Origin: Tretioscincus oriximinensis
Taxonomy: Eukaryota > Chordata > Lepidosauria > Squamata > Gymnophthalmidae
Reading direction: 5' to 3'
Length of the DNA stretch: 64,000 bases
Assembly: GCA_022410635.1 (NCBI GenBank)
Contig: JAJVDF010000258.1
Coordinates: forward strand, 620,316-684,315
Of the stretch, positions 1 through 11,600 are shown one piece after another. Below the pieces are notes generated by a model that did not search any database, was not told where the DNA came from, and saw nothing but the letters and a program-made list of their open reading frames with translations. The number at the start of each line of letters is the position of its first letter. Positions within the stretch are counted from its first letter, which is position 1. The translations under genes were made by a program, and so were the position numbers.

Positions 1-766
1 CTTATTTTAACTGCCTGATGAAAATGCCAGCAGGCACTTAGTGGTAGTATACTGAATCATCCTATCACATGACATTTACATGTGAATGGCTTGGTATAAC
101 TGTGGTCTACTGCATGGACTGCTTGCAAACAGTGTTCTATCAAGAGGCATGGCCTCACAATGCAGATCAGCCATTTCAAAGGCCCCATAGCTTAGTCTAC
201 TGAGTCAGTGCAGAAAGCGCAATAGAGCCTGGGAGAATCTGCAATTGTACATTGTCACTTTGCTCTTCAACAAGGGAAGTTGATGACAGGGAAACATGAT
301 TCAGAAGTTACAACTTGTTGATCTGAAAGTCTGGATTTCCTGCCTATTCACACTATTTCACATTACCTGCTAATGGAGAAATCTGCAATTTCTTGATTTC
401 ATTTAGACTGTGCATATATTAAACTATGCTGTGTCACACACAGTAAGAAAATTAAAGGCACCTTAGAGATGATAATATGAGATATTAATGATCTACCCAA
501 TCTCCAACTCATATCTGATGTAGTAGCACAGGTGCTTCCAGGGCAGAGAAATCGGGGCATAACCCTGGATGTCCAACCATTACAAGGGCTCTCCCGCCCA
601 CCCTGGTTCCTGTCTTACATTTTAAAGTTTTCAGCAATGCATAATGAGTCTTCCAGCTGATTACACCACACATGGCGCACTAACATGCAGTATTCAGTGA
701 TCATCCAGGACTCCTTGTGGTGTGCAGGAGACATAATCACCTTGAAGACTCACTGCACATCACTGA

Positions 767-854
767 GTCCAGCAAAGGGGCTAGCAGCACTTTGAGACTA
801 ACTTGAGAAAAGTGGTTGGCATAAGCTTTCGTAGACAGGTCTACTTCTTCAGAT
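767..854 (-). mobile_element. Penelope-like element 3' end, cut by the gap
   Basis: On the minus strand this reads as the 3' non-coding end found in the longer copy at 38249-39818: 'tctgaagaagtagacctgtc', then 'cgaaagcttatgcc', then 'ctttgctggac'. The upstream part would lie inside the assembly gap, so the full length of this copy is unknown. Confidence 0.75.
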
Positions 855-1207
855 NNNNNNNNNNNNNNNNNNNNNNNNNNNNNNNNNNNNNNNNNNNNNN
901 NNNNNNNNNNNNNNNNNNNNNNNNNNNNNNNNNNNNNNNNNNNNNNNNNNNNNNNNNNNNNNNNNNNNNNNNNNNNNNNNNNNNNNNNNNNNNNNNNNNN
1001 NNNNNNNNNNNNNNNNNNNNNNNNNNNNNNNNNNNNNNNNNNNNNNNNNNNNNNNNNNNNNNNNNNNNNNNNNNNNNNNNNNNNNNNNNNNNNNNNNNNN
1101 NNNNNNNNNNNNNNNNNNNNNNNNNNNNNNNNNNNNNNNNNNNNNNNNNNNNNNNNNNNNNNNNNNNNNNNNNNNNNNNNNNNNNNNNNNNNNNNNNNNN
1201 NNNNNNN
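855..1207. other. Assembly gap (353 N)
   Basis: A run of N with a further single N at 1209. It directly abuts Penelope-like sequence, so a repeat-induced break in the assembly is the likely cause. Confidence 0.99.
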
Positions 1208-1665
1208 CNCATTTTGAAGCATTTACAAGATACCTTTGAAATTAAAATTACCAAATATTCATCATTCTCTTCTTTCTCTGATATCAAATTAAAATAATAT
1301 TTAATGAAGTATGTCCTTCTAATATGCCCTGCCCTCTTAATGAATATTATCTGACATCCTATTGGGGCCAAGGCTGAACTCAAAGAGTGTACTGTTATTC
1401 ATACACCGTTGTCATTTCCCCNCAATCTTGAGAAAGTAATCAGTTTATAATCTTACTTAAAACAATGAGATATAAGCACTTAACAATTTAAACTTTATTG
1501 AGTCTGAATGGAATTCAGGTAAAAAAACTTTTGTCTTGAATATATCAATGATCATTGAGATTAAACATTATGAAAATCATATTTCTACGTATTTTATGCA
1601 AAACAGTCATGTCAGAATGATTTGTGAAACTATATTTTTTCTTCCCCCTCCTTGTTTTTTTAAAG

Positions 1666-1827
1666 ATATCCAAAGATTTGCCTGATAAACAAAAAGAAAT
1701 TGAACAGCATCTAAATAATCTGAACCAGTATGAATCACGTTTAAGTCAATTAAAACTGTGGCTTTCTCCTATCAAAGAACGACTGGAACTTTATCACCAA
1801 GTGGGCCAGCCTGGAACTGACATTAAG
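1666..1827 (+). CDS. DMD: Dystrophin exon 48
   Basis: A 162-nt internal exon of dystrophin, the rod protein that links the actin cytoskeleton to the sarcolemmal dystroglycan complex. The 54 codons start at phase 0 with a frame like human exon 48 (ISKDLPDKQKEIEQ against human VSRALPEKQGEIE) and contain the conserved LWLSPI block. It belongs to the spectrin-like triple-helical rod around repeats 18-19. The acceptor is a T-rich tract ending in AAAG (1665) and the donor is AAG|GTAATT (1828). Human exon 48 is 186 nt, so this exon is eight codons shorter. Most of the difference falls just before LWLSPI, in the helix after 'LNNLNQYE', and the frame is kept. An open frame runs about 40 nt upstream and 110 nt into the intron, but splice sites and family alignment fix the exon limits. 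Identification is secure; only the expression is inferred. Confidence 0.96.
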
Positions 1828-2482
1828 GTAATTATTAACAGTGAAAATTTCAATAACTCAGTATGCATTCTGATGTTAATATTAGAGTTGGGTTTTTTTC
1901 AAGTGAAATCTTCTGGTGTTCCTGCATACTCATTAGTCTGAAGGATTTGTTTCAATTTAAAGTGAAACAATAAAAGATTTTAGAACATGATGCTGTAAGA
2001 ACACAGCAAAGAAAACTTGCTGGTTAAGCAAGGTTTTCCTACAAGAATGTAACAACGTCATTATTTCTCCACCCCACATTCCAACAAAGATTTGGGAATG
2101 CATGGCAATGCATCAGGAAAAGAGGTGCGAGAAACTGGAATTTCCTGATTGCTGATGCAATCTTTGCAAAACAGCCCATATTCCCATTCTCAAGCCTTCA
2201 TGTGCTACTTAGTCAACAGGAGAAGGCAGGATTTTGTGAGATCAACAAGACAATGCAGAATTTCAAACTGAACATGCTCAGGATTTACTTCCTGGTTAGT
2301 TGGCTCATCTGTTCCACGTGGATTTAAAAGTTTTCTAATGGTTTGTTTATGAAAGGATAGCGTGTATGCCTGGGCTCATGATTGTGTTATTTCAGAACTT
2401 AATGGCATTGCAGTTTTTAGCATGGAATGTGAAGGGGACCTTAATTATCCTAAGAATATCAATTTGAACAGAACTGAATATA

Positions 2483-2619
2483 TGGCTACATTCACATGAC
2501 CAGCTAAAAGCCGAAATAAATTTATATTCCAGAATATAGCAAATGCCTATCCCGTCACACCACAAAGCTATATTCCGGAATATACAATGGCTTGTCCTGT
2601 TCACACGTATACTTGAATT
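2483..2619. mobile_element. hAT-like MITE, left part
   Basis: Starts with a 'ggctacattcacatgacc' terminus and shares a long block with the complete MITE at 48993-49507, including 'gctatattccggaatataca' and a following 'cacgtat.cttgaattct'. The matching right terminus is not found, so this copy is truncated or has been interrupted by the inverted-repeat block that follows. Confidence 0.6.
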
Positions 2620-2738
2620 CTTGTGACACACAGCCGGCTCTGCCCTCCTTCAAATCAGCCCAACAGAGCTGGTCGGCAGGCTGACAGGAAGGAGGGCACA
2701 GCCAAAGCAATGCGGCAGAGCCGGCTGTGTGTCACGAG
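2620..2738. repeat. Inverted repeat, 25-bp arms
   Basis: Arms at 2620-2644 and 2714-2738 are reverse complements with one mismatch; the core is 'cagccggctctgcc' and its complement. The 69-bp spacer holds a smaller 'ccctcctt / aaggaggg' pair. The block lies directly after the MITE fragment and just before a much longer foldback. Confidence 0.8.
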
Positions 2739-2785
2739 AAGCCTTTTCCTGTCCAGCCAGCCCTCCACCTTCTTTTGGAGGGTCC

Positions 2786-3076
2786 CTGCCTGGAGATCGG
2801 GTCTCAGAAAGGAAGGGGTGTCAATCTTATCACCTCCTCCTCAGCAGTCCCCCAAAGCAGGAAACCTCCAAAAGCACACGGAGATCTGTCGGCCCCATCC
2901 ACACGGAGCCTAGGCTGGACAGGAAAAAGCGAATGGCTGCGTTCTTGCCTAGGCTCTGTGTGGATGGGGCCGGCAGACCTCCGTGTGCTTTTGGAGGTTT
3001 CCTGCTTTGGGGGACTGCTGAGGAGGAGGTGATAAGATTGACACCCCTTCCTTTCTCAGACCCAATCTCCAGGCAG
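2786..3076. repeat. Long foldback, 130-bp arms and 31-bp loop
   Basis: Arms 2786-2915 and 2947-3076 are reverse complements of equal length with five mismatches, about 96% identity. The outer ends read 'ctgcctggagat' and its complement; the inner ends read 'gcctaggc'. Transcribed as part of DMD intron 48 it could form a near-perfect RNA hairpin. No clear target-site duplication was found, so assignment to a foldback or MITE family is inferred. Small open frames in all phases here are by-products of the GC-rich palindrome. Confidence 0.88.
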
Positions 3077-5338
3077 TGAGAAATGGAAGAATGTCAAATA
3101 AATATGTGCATAGTTGCATTTTTTTTCCAAAAAATAAACATGGAATCCTGACAAATTCTCAAATATATGAACATAATCTGCTAAATACTGACATTTGGTA
3201 ACTGTACATGCTATGCTAATGTCTTCTTTAGAATGAGTGACAATGTCAAATAGAAGATGAAGTACTATAAGATTGTTAATAATATACTCCCCACATGCAA
3301 AATGGATGCCATTGAGCAAATATGATTATCTCAATTTCCAAGTAAGGAAGGGTTTCTTTTCAGCAGCAGAGGTAAGTACTTCTGACTACAGTTCAAAATC
3401 ACACAAACATAAATAATGCAGGGTGAGACCTTAAAACAATGGCTGCAGCCACGTATAAGGCTGCATCTGGTGCTTTCTCAAGTGGCAAGAACTGCCTCCA
3501 TTGTTAATTGATGATGTGGTCTCAGGGACCATTTCTCCTTCCTTAATGTTCTGTTGCAAAGATGACTTAAAAGCACATAATCATATTTGCTCAATGGTAT
3601 CAGTTTTGCATGTGGTGAGTAGAATTACAGTCAGTAGAAGCAATGTGCCATATGCCTGTTTCCATCCTTTCTGCATCTTCATAATTCTTCCTGCAAACAG
3701 ACTAATATAAGTTGCCAATTGAATAAATAAATAAAATGTTTTAGGTCCCCAAGAATAAAGATGATATAGGTGTTTCTCACTAAGCATTTACAGCACAACG
3801 TAATTATTATTATTCCATTCCTGACAGAGCTCCTGCAGGGCAGAGAAAGTCATTTTTAATTTATATACATTCAGGAAGGGGGGAACCTTTCTATAGATGA
3901 AAGAAGATTCTTCCATACAACATGGATAAACTTGAAAGAAAGGAAATTGCCAAATTTAAAAATATGTGCTGCTTGTTTTCATGCATTGTTCCTAAGGCGT
4001 CAAATAATTATTATTTTTAAAAAGATATTTAGGCGAAGTTGCATTCACAGCAGGCTTCTATCTTTTATTTTTGCAGTGCAGGAAATACTGAAGCATTCCG
4101 TGCCAGATAAAGTAGCCACAACACAGGCAAATTTTGTACTGTAATTAAAGGAATATAAACTTATTAGAATTAATTAAAATAAAGTAGGTTATGAGAGCAA
4201 GGGAAAATCCAGTAATCTTATGGATATTTCCAGACCACAAAAGCTATGGATTCTAAGGCTACTTTCACTTACTGAAAGGGAAAAAGTGTTTCCCTTTCTT
4301 TCACATCATATCTCTAATCCATCTTTGTTGTCCTAAAGGATTCATAGGAGAGGGCCAAGGTTGGAGTAGCAGTTTATAGGCTGACTCAAAGTTCTGGTGT
4401 GTTTTTTTTTTTTTTAACCAGTCTAAGGCCTTTTATGTACTTACCAAGCTGAATCCATTTTAGAAAATCCAGATCATCTAGATATGGATTAACTGTAGCA
4501 ACACACACTTGCATTAAGCACTTAGGTTACATTACAAACAGAACAGTATGTGCTACATTGCAGATGTGAAGGTGCTAATCCACATGCTGTATCACAAACC
4601 TCTGGGTTAAATGCAAGTGGGGATCTCACTGCTGGGTTTGAATGCGCCCTGGCTAGCTCCATACTGGCTTTGAAACGGAAGTAACAGGCAGCATTCCCCA
4701 GAAGAGATTCTTTGAAATTGATATGAAGAGGATTAAGTTGCCTGAATAGTGTACCCATGCCCATTTTTGTGCAAATCCAGTCTATATATATAATTTGGAT
4801 CAGGCAGCATTAGCACAAATGCACCTTAGGAAAGATATTGTGGAACTGGAGAAGGTGCAAAAAAGTAACAATAATTATCAAGGAACTAGATCACATGAAA
4901 TCAAGCTACAATGTCTAGGCCTCTTCAGCTGTGAAAGAATGCTTATTAGTCTGATTTACCACCTAGTGCAGAATTTTTATTCATTTTATATTTCTATACT
5001 ACCCTATATTTGAATGCCTCAGGGCAGTTAACTATAATACCCCTTACTTTCTGCTTTCTATTATTTTCCCAATTTTAATAANTATAAAACCGCTTTCTTT
5101 TTACATTCAAAACCTGAATTTAATAGCATTCTAGTTCCAGCTGTTTCATATACAGTTCTTTCTCTCACATATTCTTTAACATTACTTAGGACAAAATGTC
5201 TATCCACTAATGTACCAATATTTATGAAAATTTTATCTCTTAGTCATAACTTGAGTAAACACTTACCAGTAGATTCTGCTATATCTTTGGCATGTGCAGA
5301 ATATAGCAGATATATTTATTCAATCCAGTGTCATTATA

Positions 5339-5518
5339 CAGGGTGCTTCCAAAAATGTACACACTGTGAACTTCCATAGAAAATTTATTTACTGTTCTAC
5401 TGTTCTACAAAGTTAAATTTCAGGAAATTAGAAAGCTTAAAGTCCAATGTAAATAAAACGTAAATAACAAATGAGTACGAGTCACCACTGATTCTGTATA
5501 CATTTTTGAAGCACCCTG
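5339..5518. mobile_element. Mariner-like MITE (180 bp) with TA duplications
   Basis: Begins 'cagggtgcttccaaaaatgt' and ends with the near-complement 'acatttttgaagcaccctg', flanked on both sides by TA. TA target duplications and termini of this type are typical of Tc1/mariner derivatives. There is no transposase coding capacity. Confidence 0.75.
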
Positions 5519-5689
5519 TATGTATGTATTTATATGTATTTGTGCCTAAACTGTGAATCTTCTGGTGTATCTAAATCTCCCAGTTATTCAGCTGTCTTGC
5601 CAACGATTAGATATGAATTAATATATGAATTAATATTTGAATGTACGACAATAAATGGACAGCACTCTTCTGAGGGTCATATCTATATA

Positions 5690-6480
5690 TACCTGGAAAT
5701 GCCCTTTGGGCGTCCAGGAATTAGCGCATCTCGGCTGGCCTGATGGGATAGTTTTAACTGGTGGACAGATTTCCCTTAACTATCCCAAAAATGTTGTGAG
5801 GGCCCCTCTAAAGGGGTTCAGCGTCACATGGCTTGCCTAAGGCACGGAATGAAGCCAATCGTGATCCTGAATTGGGGAGGGGGTGCTTCAATATAGGCTG
5901 CTGTGTTGAGAGCCCAAAAAAANCCTCCTTGATCCTCGTTTGGTCTGCCTCAAGCATTGGGCTAGGCGGAGCTCACTGAGGTGCCAACTGGTGACTGCCT
6001 TAAGCAAGGGCTGGGCACAGTTGGGCACGTGAGCAAGTTGGGTGTTACCCGTCTGGTGCCGGGTGGGCCAGGCGGGGCTCGTGGGAAGCGAGCAGCGGAT
6101 GTGGCCATTCCAAAGGGTGAATGGCAGAGTTGGACACATGAGCAAGTTNGGTGTTACCCGTCTGGTGCCGGGTGGGCCAGGCGGGGCTCGCGGGAAGCGA
6201 GCTGCGGATGTGGCCATTCCAAAGGGTGAATGGCGTTAGTCCCTGGAGCTCCCCAATGCGGGGCTGTGCGGGACTGTCAGTCAGATGCGCTTCCTTACAC
6301 ACTCCTACCTCATACTATGGCCTTTTATAGTTCCAATATTGTTCTATGATCTGATATTGTTCTATGATCCAATTTTGTTCTACGATCCGACGTTATACTT
6401 GAAGACAATTGTATATTAAGTTTAATAAATGTTATATTATTACTATATGCGGTCTCACGGAGCCCGTTTCTCTTTAGCCC
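5690..6480. repeat. GC-rich repeat of unknown class, possibly LTR-like
   Basis: A GC-rich island inside AT-rich intron, followed by an AATAAA-containing AT-rich tail (about 6420-6450) and a 'gcggtctcacggagcccgtt' segment. The order of GC-rich body, AATAAA and short downstream segment resembles an LTR, but I could not define TG..CA ends, a target duplication or a primer-binding site. Two single Ns (5923, 6149) make the local sequence unreliable. It contains a 109-bp tandem duplication. Confidence 0.35.
6020..6236. repeat. Tandem duplication, period 109 bp
   Basis: The segment containing 'gagcaagttgggtgttaccc' at 6031 recurs at 6140. Copies differ at several positions (gggcacgt/ggacacat, ctcgtggg/ctcgcggg, gcagcgg/gctgcgg), so unlike other N-linked duplications here it is probably real. 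The N at 6149 lies inside the second copy. Confidence 0.75.
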
Positions 6481-7870
6481 ACCAAATGTAGTTCAAAGGA
6501 TCTGGCAAACTTTTCAAAATCAAGTAATCCTACAGAAATTTCCAGAAATCAGAGAAAAAAGCTCTTAAAGAAAATATCTGGATTAATAGAGCCACTGCCA
6601 GTAATGTTTTGAAAACAACCATATCTGAATGGCAGCTCCAAATATTTTATCTTAACTTTAATATACACTCAGCTAAGGTTCACAGCAATGGAATTTGTCA
6701 ACTATGTCCTTTACACTTCCCAATTTATTTATTTATTTAATTTGTTTAATTTACTTTTGCAGCATAGATTTGTAAGGATAAATGAATTTTGATAAGTTGC
6801 AGAGAGAAGTATCAGGGGAAACATCTATCATGTTAATATGCTAATCACTGTACCTATGCTATTTATCACAGTACATTTAATTGACAGGAGATTGTTTTTA
6901 CAGCATAAAGAATGCAAACAAAGGTATATAAATGAATACCAATTATGGAGAAAACACAATTAGTACACCTGCCTGATTTAGACTAACAGAAGATATTCAT
7001 TTTCCTTTTAAACTCTACCAGCAACAGAAGAATAGTAATGGATTTTTCTTTTAAAAGAATGCTTCTTACATTCTTACACCAAGAATGCTTGTATACATTT
7101 ATAATGAAGTTCTTGCTCATCTGATTGTTTGGAGAGAAGAGCAGTATCTCAGTACAGAACTCACATCTTCAGTGAAAAAGATCCTGACCAAGAGTTAATC
7201 CAGAGTATTCAACTAAAATAGTCAGTTGGCAAAGGTATGCCACCAGTGTTGAGGACACATCAGTGAGGAAACACATTTAAGCAGAACATACGTCTAGATA
7301 GACACATATTCAAACATGCTGCTGTAGGATAGGCTCTTTCTGCCTGAAGCTTTTTTTCCAGAATATGTCTCAGAATAAAGGTTGACAAATATGTGCAAGT
7401 GAAAACTATGGTAGGCCCTGAATGTCAGCCCCTATTTTGAGATACATCCCCGAAAAAGGCTTGGTGCAGAAAAAAGGCTGTAGCTTCTTATGCTCCAGAA
7501 ATGTGATGCGTTATTAGAGGCTTTGGGTGAATTCAATCAGTTTTAGAATTGTGAATGCTGACTAAATACTGCCTTCTCATACAAAAAAATTAAAAGAGTA
7601 GTGTTTTATGGTGAATCCTTCCTCGTTACAATCCATAATCTTTTTCCCTATTCAAAGACACAATTATATTGTGTCTTATTTTATCCTATCCTATTTCGTG
7701 AATTAACTGTGCACAGTCTTTTCAAACTGCTATAGGCAGTTTACAAAAGAAACAGTATATCATAAGTATTACAATCATTGCATTAAATAAGTTAAACAGA
7801 AGACACATTAACATTAACAAATAAAAAAGGACAATGCTTTTTTCTTTGTATGTCTGTTTGTTTGTTTGTT

Positions 7871-8105
7871 TATACCCAGTCCTGGACCTGAAGGTCTCAG
7901 GGCAGCCAACAATAAAAGCGAAAATACAAAATTAGCACATTAAAACGGTATCAGAAAGGCATTCTTTGACTACAGGCCAGGTTAAAGAGTCTTCAGGGCT
8001 CTTCTAAAAGAATATAGTGATGGTAACTGACACGACTCAGGGGGAGACTATTCTGTAGTCTGGGGCCAATCACCGAGAAGGCCCTGGCCTCGATTCCCAT
8101 TTCAC
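7871..8105 (-). mobile_element. L2-like LINE 3' fragment
   Basis: On the minus strand it carries the end of an L2-type reverse transcriptase frame ('gagaaggcc', then a block like that at 34655-34890) followed by the shared 3' tail 'gagaccttc(g)gg..tata'. It is 5'-truncated and decayed. Confidence 0.65.
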
Positions 8106-11100
8106 TGTGCGAAAAGTGGCATCATCTCCACCTTCCATAAGAGATGCCCATTTCTTTTCAAGAAAGTGGCCACTGCCACTATGTCTCCCCTGCAGTGATG
8201 ACATGTGCTTTATCAGGATTATACTGCCTCATGGTTTCACTCTCGTAAGCAGAGTTTTACCACTGAAACAGCATCTCCCTATTCTGCTGTGGAGAAAAAA
8301 ATAGTGTCTTTTTCAGTAATAATTATGGATATTTATGTCTTCTTAGAAGCCACCTCACCAGCCATATGAAGATTTTTTTAGAGGATCTCTCACCATGACT
8401 TATACTTTTAGGCTGCTGGCAGATTGTTTTAAAGAAACCAGATAAGAAATGATACCAAACGGTCAGAAAACAATCAAATTTCTCAAAGTTGTGTTCATTG
8501 TTCTCCATAGTATTTATTTAGGATTATTAGGTCACAAAATTGGAAAACAGGACAGGTGTATGAAAAATAGGACAAAAGCAGGTCTGAAACTATTAAAAGG
8601 TTTTAATATTAAAAATGATTCATGAAAATTGTGCCCCTCACAAAGAACATTTCCCAAATATTGTCCCCTGCCAAAAATAGAGACATAGATATCATATCCT
8701 ACTAAATAGCTCATGTTAAGTCCAGACAATTAGGATTAGTATCTTGATTTTACAGATAGCTATAATAACTTTTCAGTATTTATTAATACTTGGCATTTGT
8801 TTCATCGTACTCTTGCAATGGTATTGTATTACCAGATAGAGCAGGCTGTGTATGTTAGAGGACAGTAACTTAATGATGAAAAACAAAGCTGCATCTACAT
8901 TCAATAACAAAACAGACCTAAGGAACTTAAATATGATGGCATGGAGATACCAAGAGTTTATTTTTCATGTCTAATCCATATTTTTGAAATGAATTTTCTG
9001 TATTTCAGTGTGAATGAAGACACAATGTTCATTCACAATGTGAATGTGCATCTTTGCACCTCTAAGCTGCTTTTGAGCTATTTTTTAAAAAAAGGTTTCA
9101 TTCATTTTGAAGGAAAAATAAAAGAACAGAGAAAAAAATAGATTTTTTAAATATTAATTAGTGATTCTTTACCAAAATTACCTATCAGAACAGAACAATG
9201 GGTTACTTTTTGTAAATACTGTACATTCTGTAATCATCCATTTAGGCTGTGCTTTAAATACACTGCTGTCAGCGTACAGAATGGAGTAGATTTTTGGAGA
9301 AGCAAAAGCAATGAGACAAAAGCTGAAGGGAGGGATTCTTACCTCATTATTCTTCCAGGAGCATCTCCTCTACTGAGAATTCTGCTACCATCTGCCTAAT
9401 GAAACTTTTGAGTGGCCACAGACTTCAGTAGAGAATTTAGAATTAAGACATTCTAGAATGTTTTAAGTTGCATTTTTATGCTTTTGAACTTGCTTGAAAG
9501 ACTGTTGTTGAAAAACTGGTGATGTCTTTGTGTATGTAAAGAAAAAGAAGTAAAGATATCATCAACTTGCTCTGGAATTAGAGCAGTATAGGATTTTCTT
9601 ACAAGTATTATGTCACACAACAAAGTATTTTCCCAATCTAATTTTTTGCTAATACAGGTCTTAATATAGTCCTTTTTAATCCCACATCAGTATGATTTGA
9701 TGGGACTAATAACCAACACCCAGAAGGGGTGCACTCATACATATTCTCTTTCATACAGATTTTAAGATTCAGACCTCTGCTTACCAAGTGAAGGGAAAGG
9801 AGATGTGATTGACTATTTGGAAAGATTTCTTCACATTTCAAATTTCTGAGCATGAGGCATCATTCCTAGTAGGAATGACACAATTGAGGGGGAGTATAAG
9901 GGGCATATGACCTGGGAAACAAGCTGAGGGAGGCACTAAAATGGTTGCCATGCCATTATAATGCACAGGGAGAGGGGAAGTATCAAAATTGAAGTTTGCC
10001 CTGGGTGACACTCCTGCAATGCTGCTAGTATTGGCTTGGAGCCTTTCCATTCAGGACAATAAATAGCACCCTGCAAAACTANAACCTCTAGCAGCAGTAA
10101 CAACCAGAAATGGGGTGACCCTACTACCATGAGGCACTTTTTGCCACTACACATAGAGACCCAGTGACACCATTTTTCTGGGTGTCACACATGCTAAGGC
10201 ATTTTCATATGCCCTAAGGCATTTTTGAGCCTCTCTTCCCACAGATTATGACTGCCACAAGCCACTGTTTTTTAGCCAATTTTTTCACAATGCTTCAAAG
10301 TAAAATGCCTCCAGAATATTGGCTGTTGCTGGGCAACAGCACAAGGAAAATGGATGTCCTTATCTATTTGGGTGCCTGCTGCAGGAAGATGTGATGTGCA
10401 TATCCAGACTTTTTTGTATCGGCAAAATACTTGGAAGTGCTTAACAGTTGCTTCAATTCATGAGCAAAGTCTATTTTAGGCTTTATTAGGACTTGATGGA
10501 TATTTCTTAAATGATGACTCACACACACAGGTCACTTTTTCTATAAAACCACGATTTTTGCTGTAGGTTATCACTCCAAGGTTGATTTTGACATGGACAT
10601 GTGTGGCAATCTGGAGTTTAGAAACAGATTTTAAGACATTAGGCACCTCTAGACAAACCCTAAACATAGCACAATTTAGTGATGTTCCAGAAGAAAGCAC
10701 TTCCACAACTACTAGCTCATAAACAGTTGGACAACAGTGTGGGGCAAGTAAGAAGAGTTACCTGATCTGGTTGATTATCCCCATGATAGCACAACATGTG
10801 TATCTGTGCATCAAATATCCAGCAGTGCACAATTATGTATGCACGGTTGCCATTTGGGCTCTGGAGACAAATGGGGGTACTTATAACAATAAAGCTATTA
10901 TTTAATTTTTTTAAGTGCATGTCACCTATCCTGTTTCTTGTAAATCTCTTGCAAGATCCTCTTGCTAGATTTTCTGGACCCAGACTAACATGGCAATTTC
11001 TTTGAAATTTATTTTCAGCATGCAAGGGCACAATGAAGGTTTTCACTGCTGAGGTACCACTTCCATACACATATTTCTGTCCCTATATGAGGCTAAGGCT

Positions 11101-11440
11101 GCATCCACATATCACTTTATTCTACTACTATAATGGAATATTCCACAATAAAGTATTNTGTGGACTGNTTTACTTAAGAATATCCATGCTTTATTATGGA
11201 ATAATGTGGAATAATGGTCCATATAGTTATTTCCTGCAGTAAATGGTAGAAAAACTACAGATAATTGCAAATTAATTTCCTTTCCTTTATGCTATAGAAT
11301 ATATTATTGTAGTATTTTATTCCTTTAAAAATAATATATTATCCTATGAAAACATTTATATTTTATTATTGTAAAGAATAATTGTGCCCATGTAAACCTT
11401 TTATCACACAATAAAGGAAAATAACATTAAGGAAAAGTGT

Positions 11441-11600
11441 TAAGTTACATCGCATGTCATAAGAAGAGGCCTGCTGAATNGGCCCAGAGCCCATCTAGTC
11501 CAGCATTCTGTCTCACACAGTGGTCCACCAATTGCACCTGGACAGTCACAAGTAGAAGAAGGCAAAATAAGCCATTTCCAAATAGCTTAATTTGTTCTGT
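11441..11600 (-). mobile_element. CR1 LINE 3' fragment
   Basis: Contains the antisense of the CR1 3' region also seen at 28062, 33363 and 45752: 'cataagaagag', 'cccatctagtccagcattct' and 'tcacacagtgg'. A single N at 11460 interrupts it. Confidence 0.7.

Larger units (their letters stand above)
1..1665 (+). other. DMD: DMD intron 47, 3' end (partial)
   Basis: AT-rich intronic sequence upstream of the first dystrophin exon. It holds a Penelope-like 3' end at 767-854 and an assembly gap at 855-1207. It ends in a pyrimidine-rich tract and an AAAG acceptor at 1665. I see no coding sequence; open frames across the gap are made only of N. It is called intron 47 because the downstream exon matches human exon 48. 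Confidence 0.8.

Noticed and set aside
737..1383. Open frames of 160-180 codons across this interval on both strands
   Set aside because: They consist mostly of N from the assembly gap plus Penelope and intron sequence.
2623..3079. Three overlapping + frames of about 100 codons
   Set aside because: They lie in GC-rich palindromic sequence, all phases are open, and there is no domain or codon pattern.
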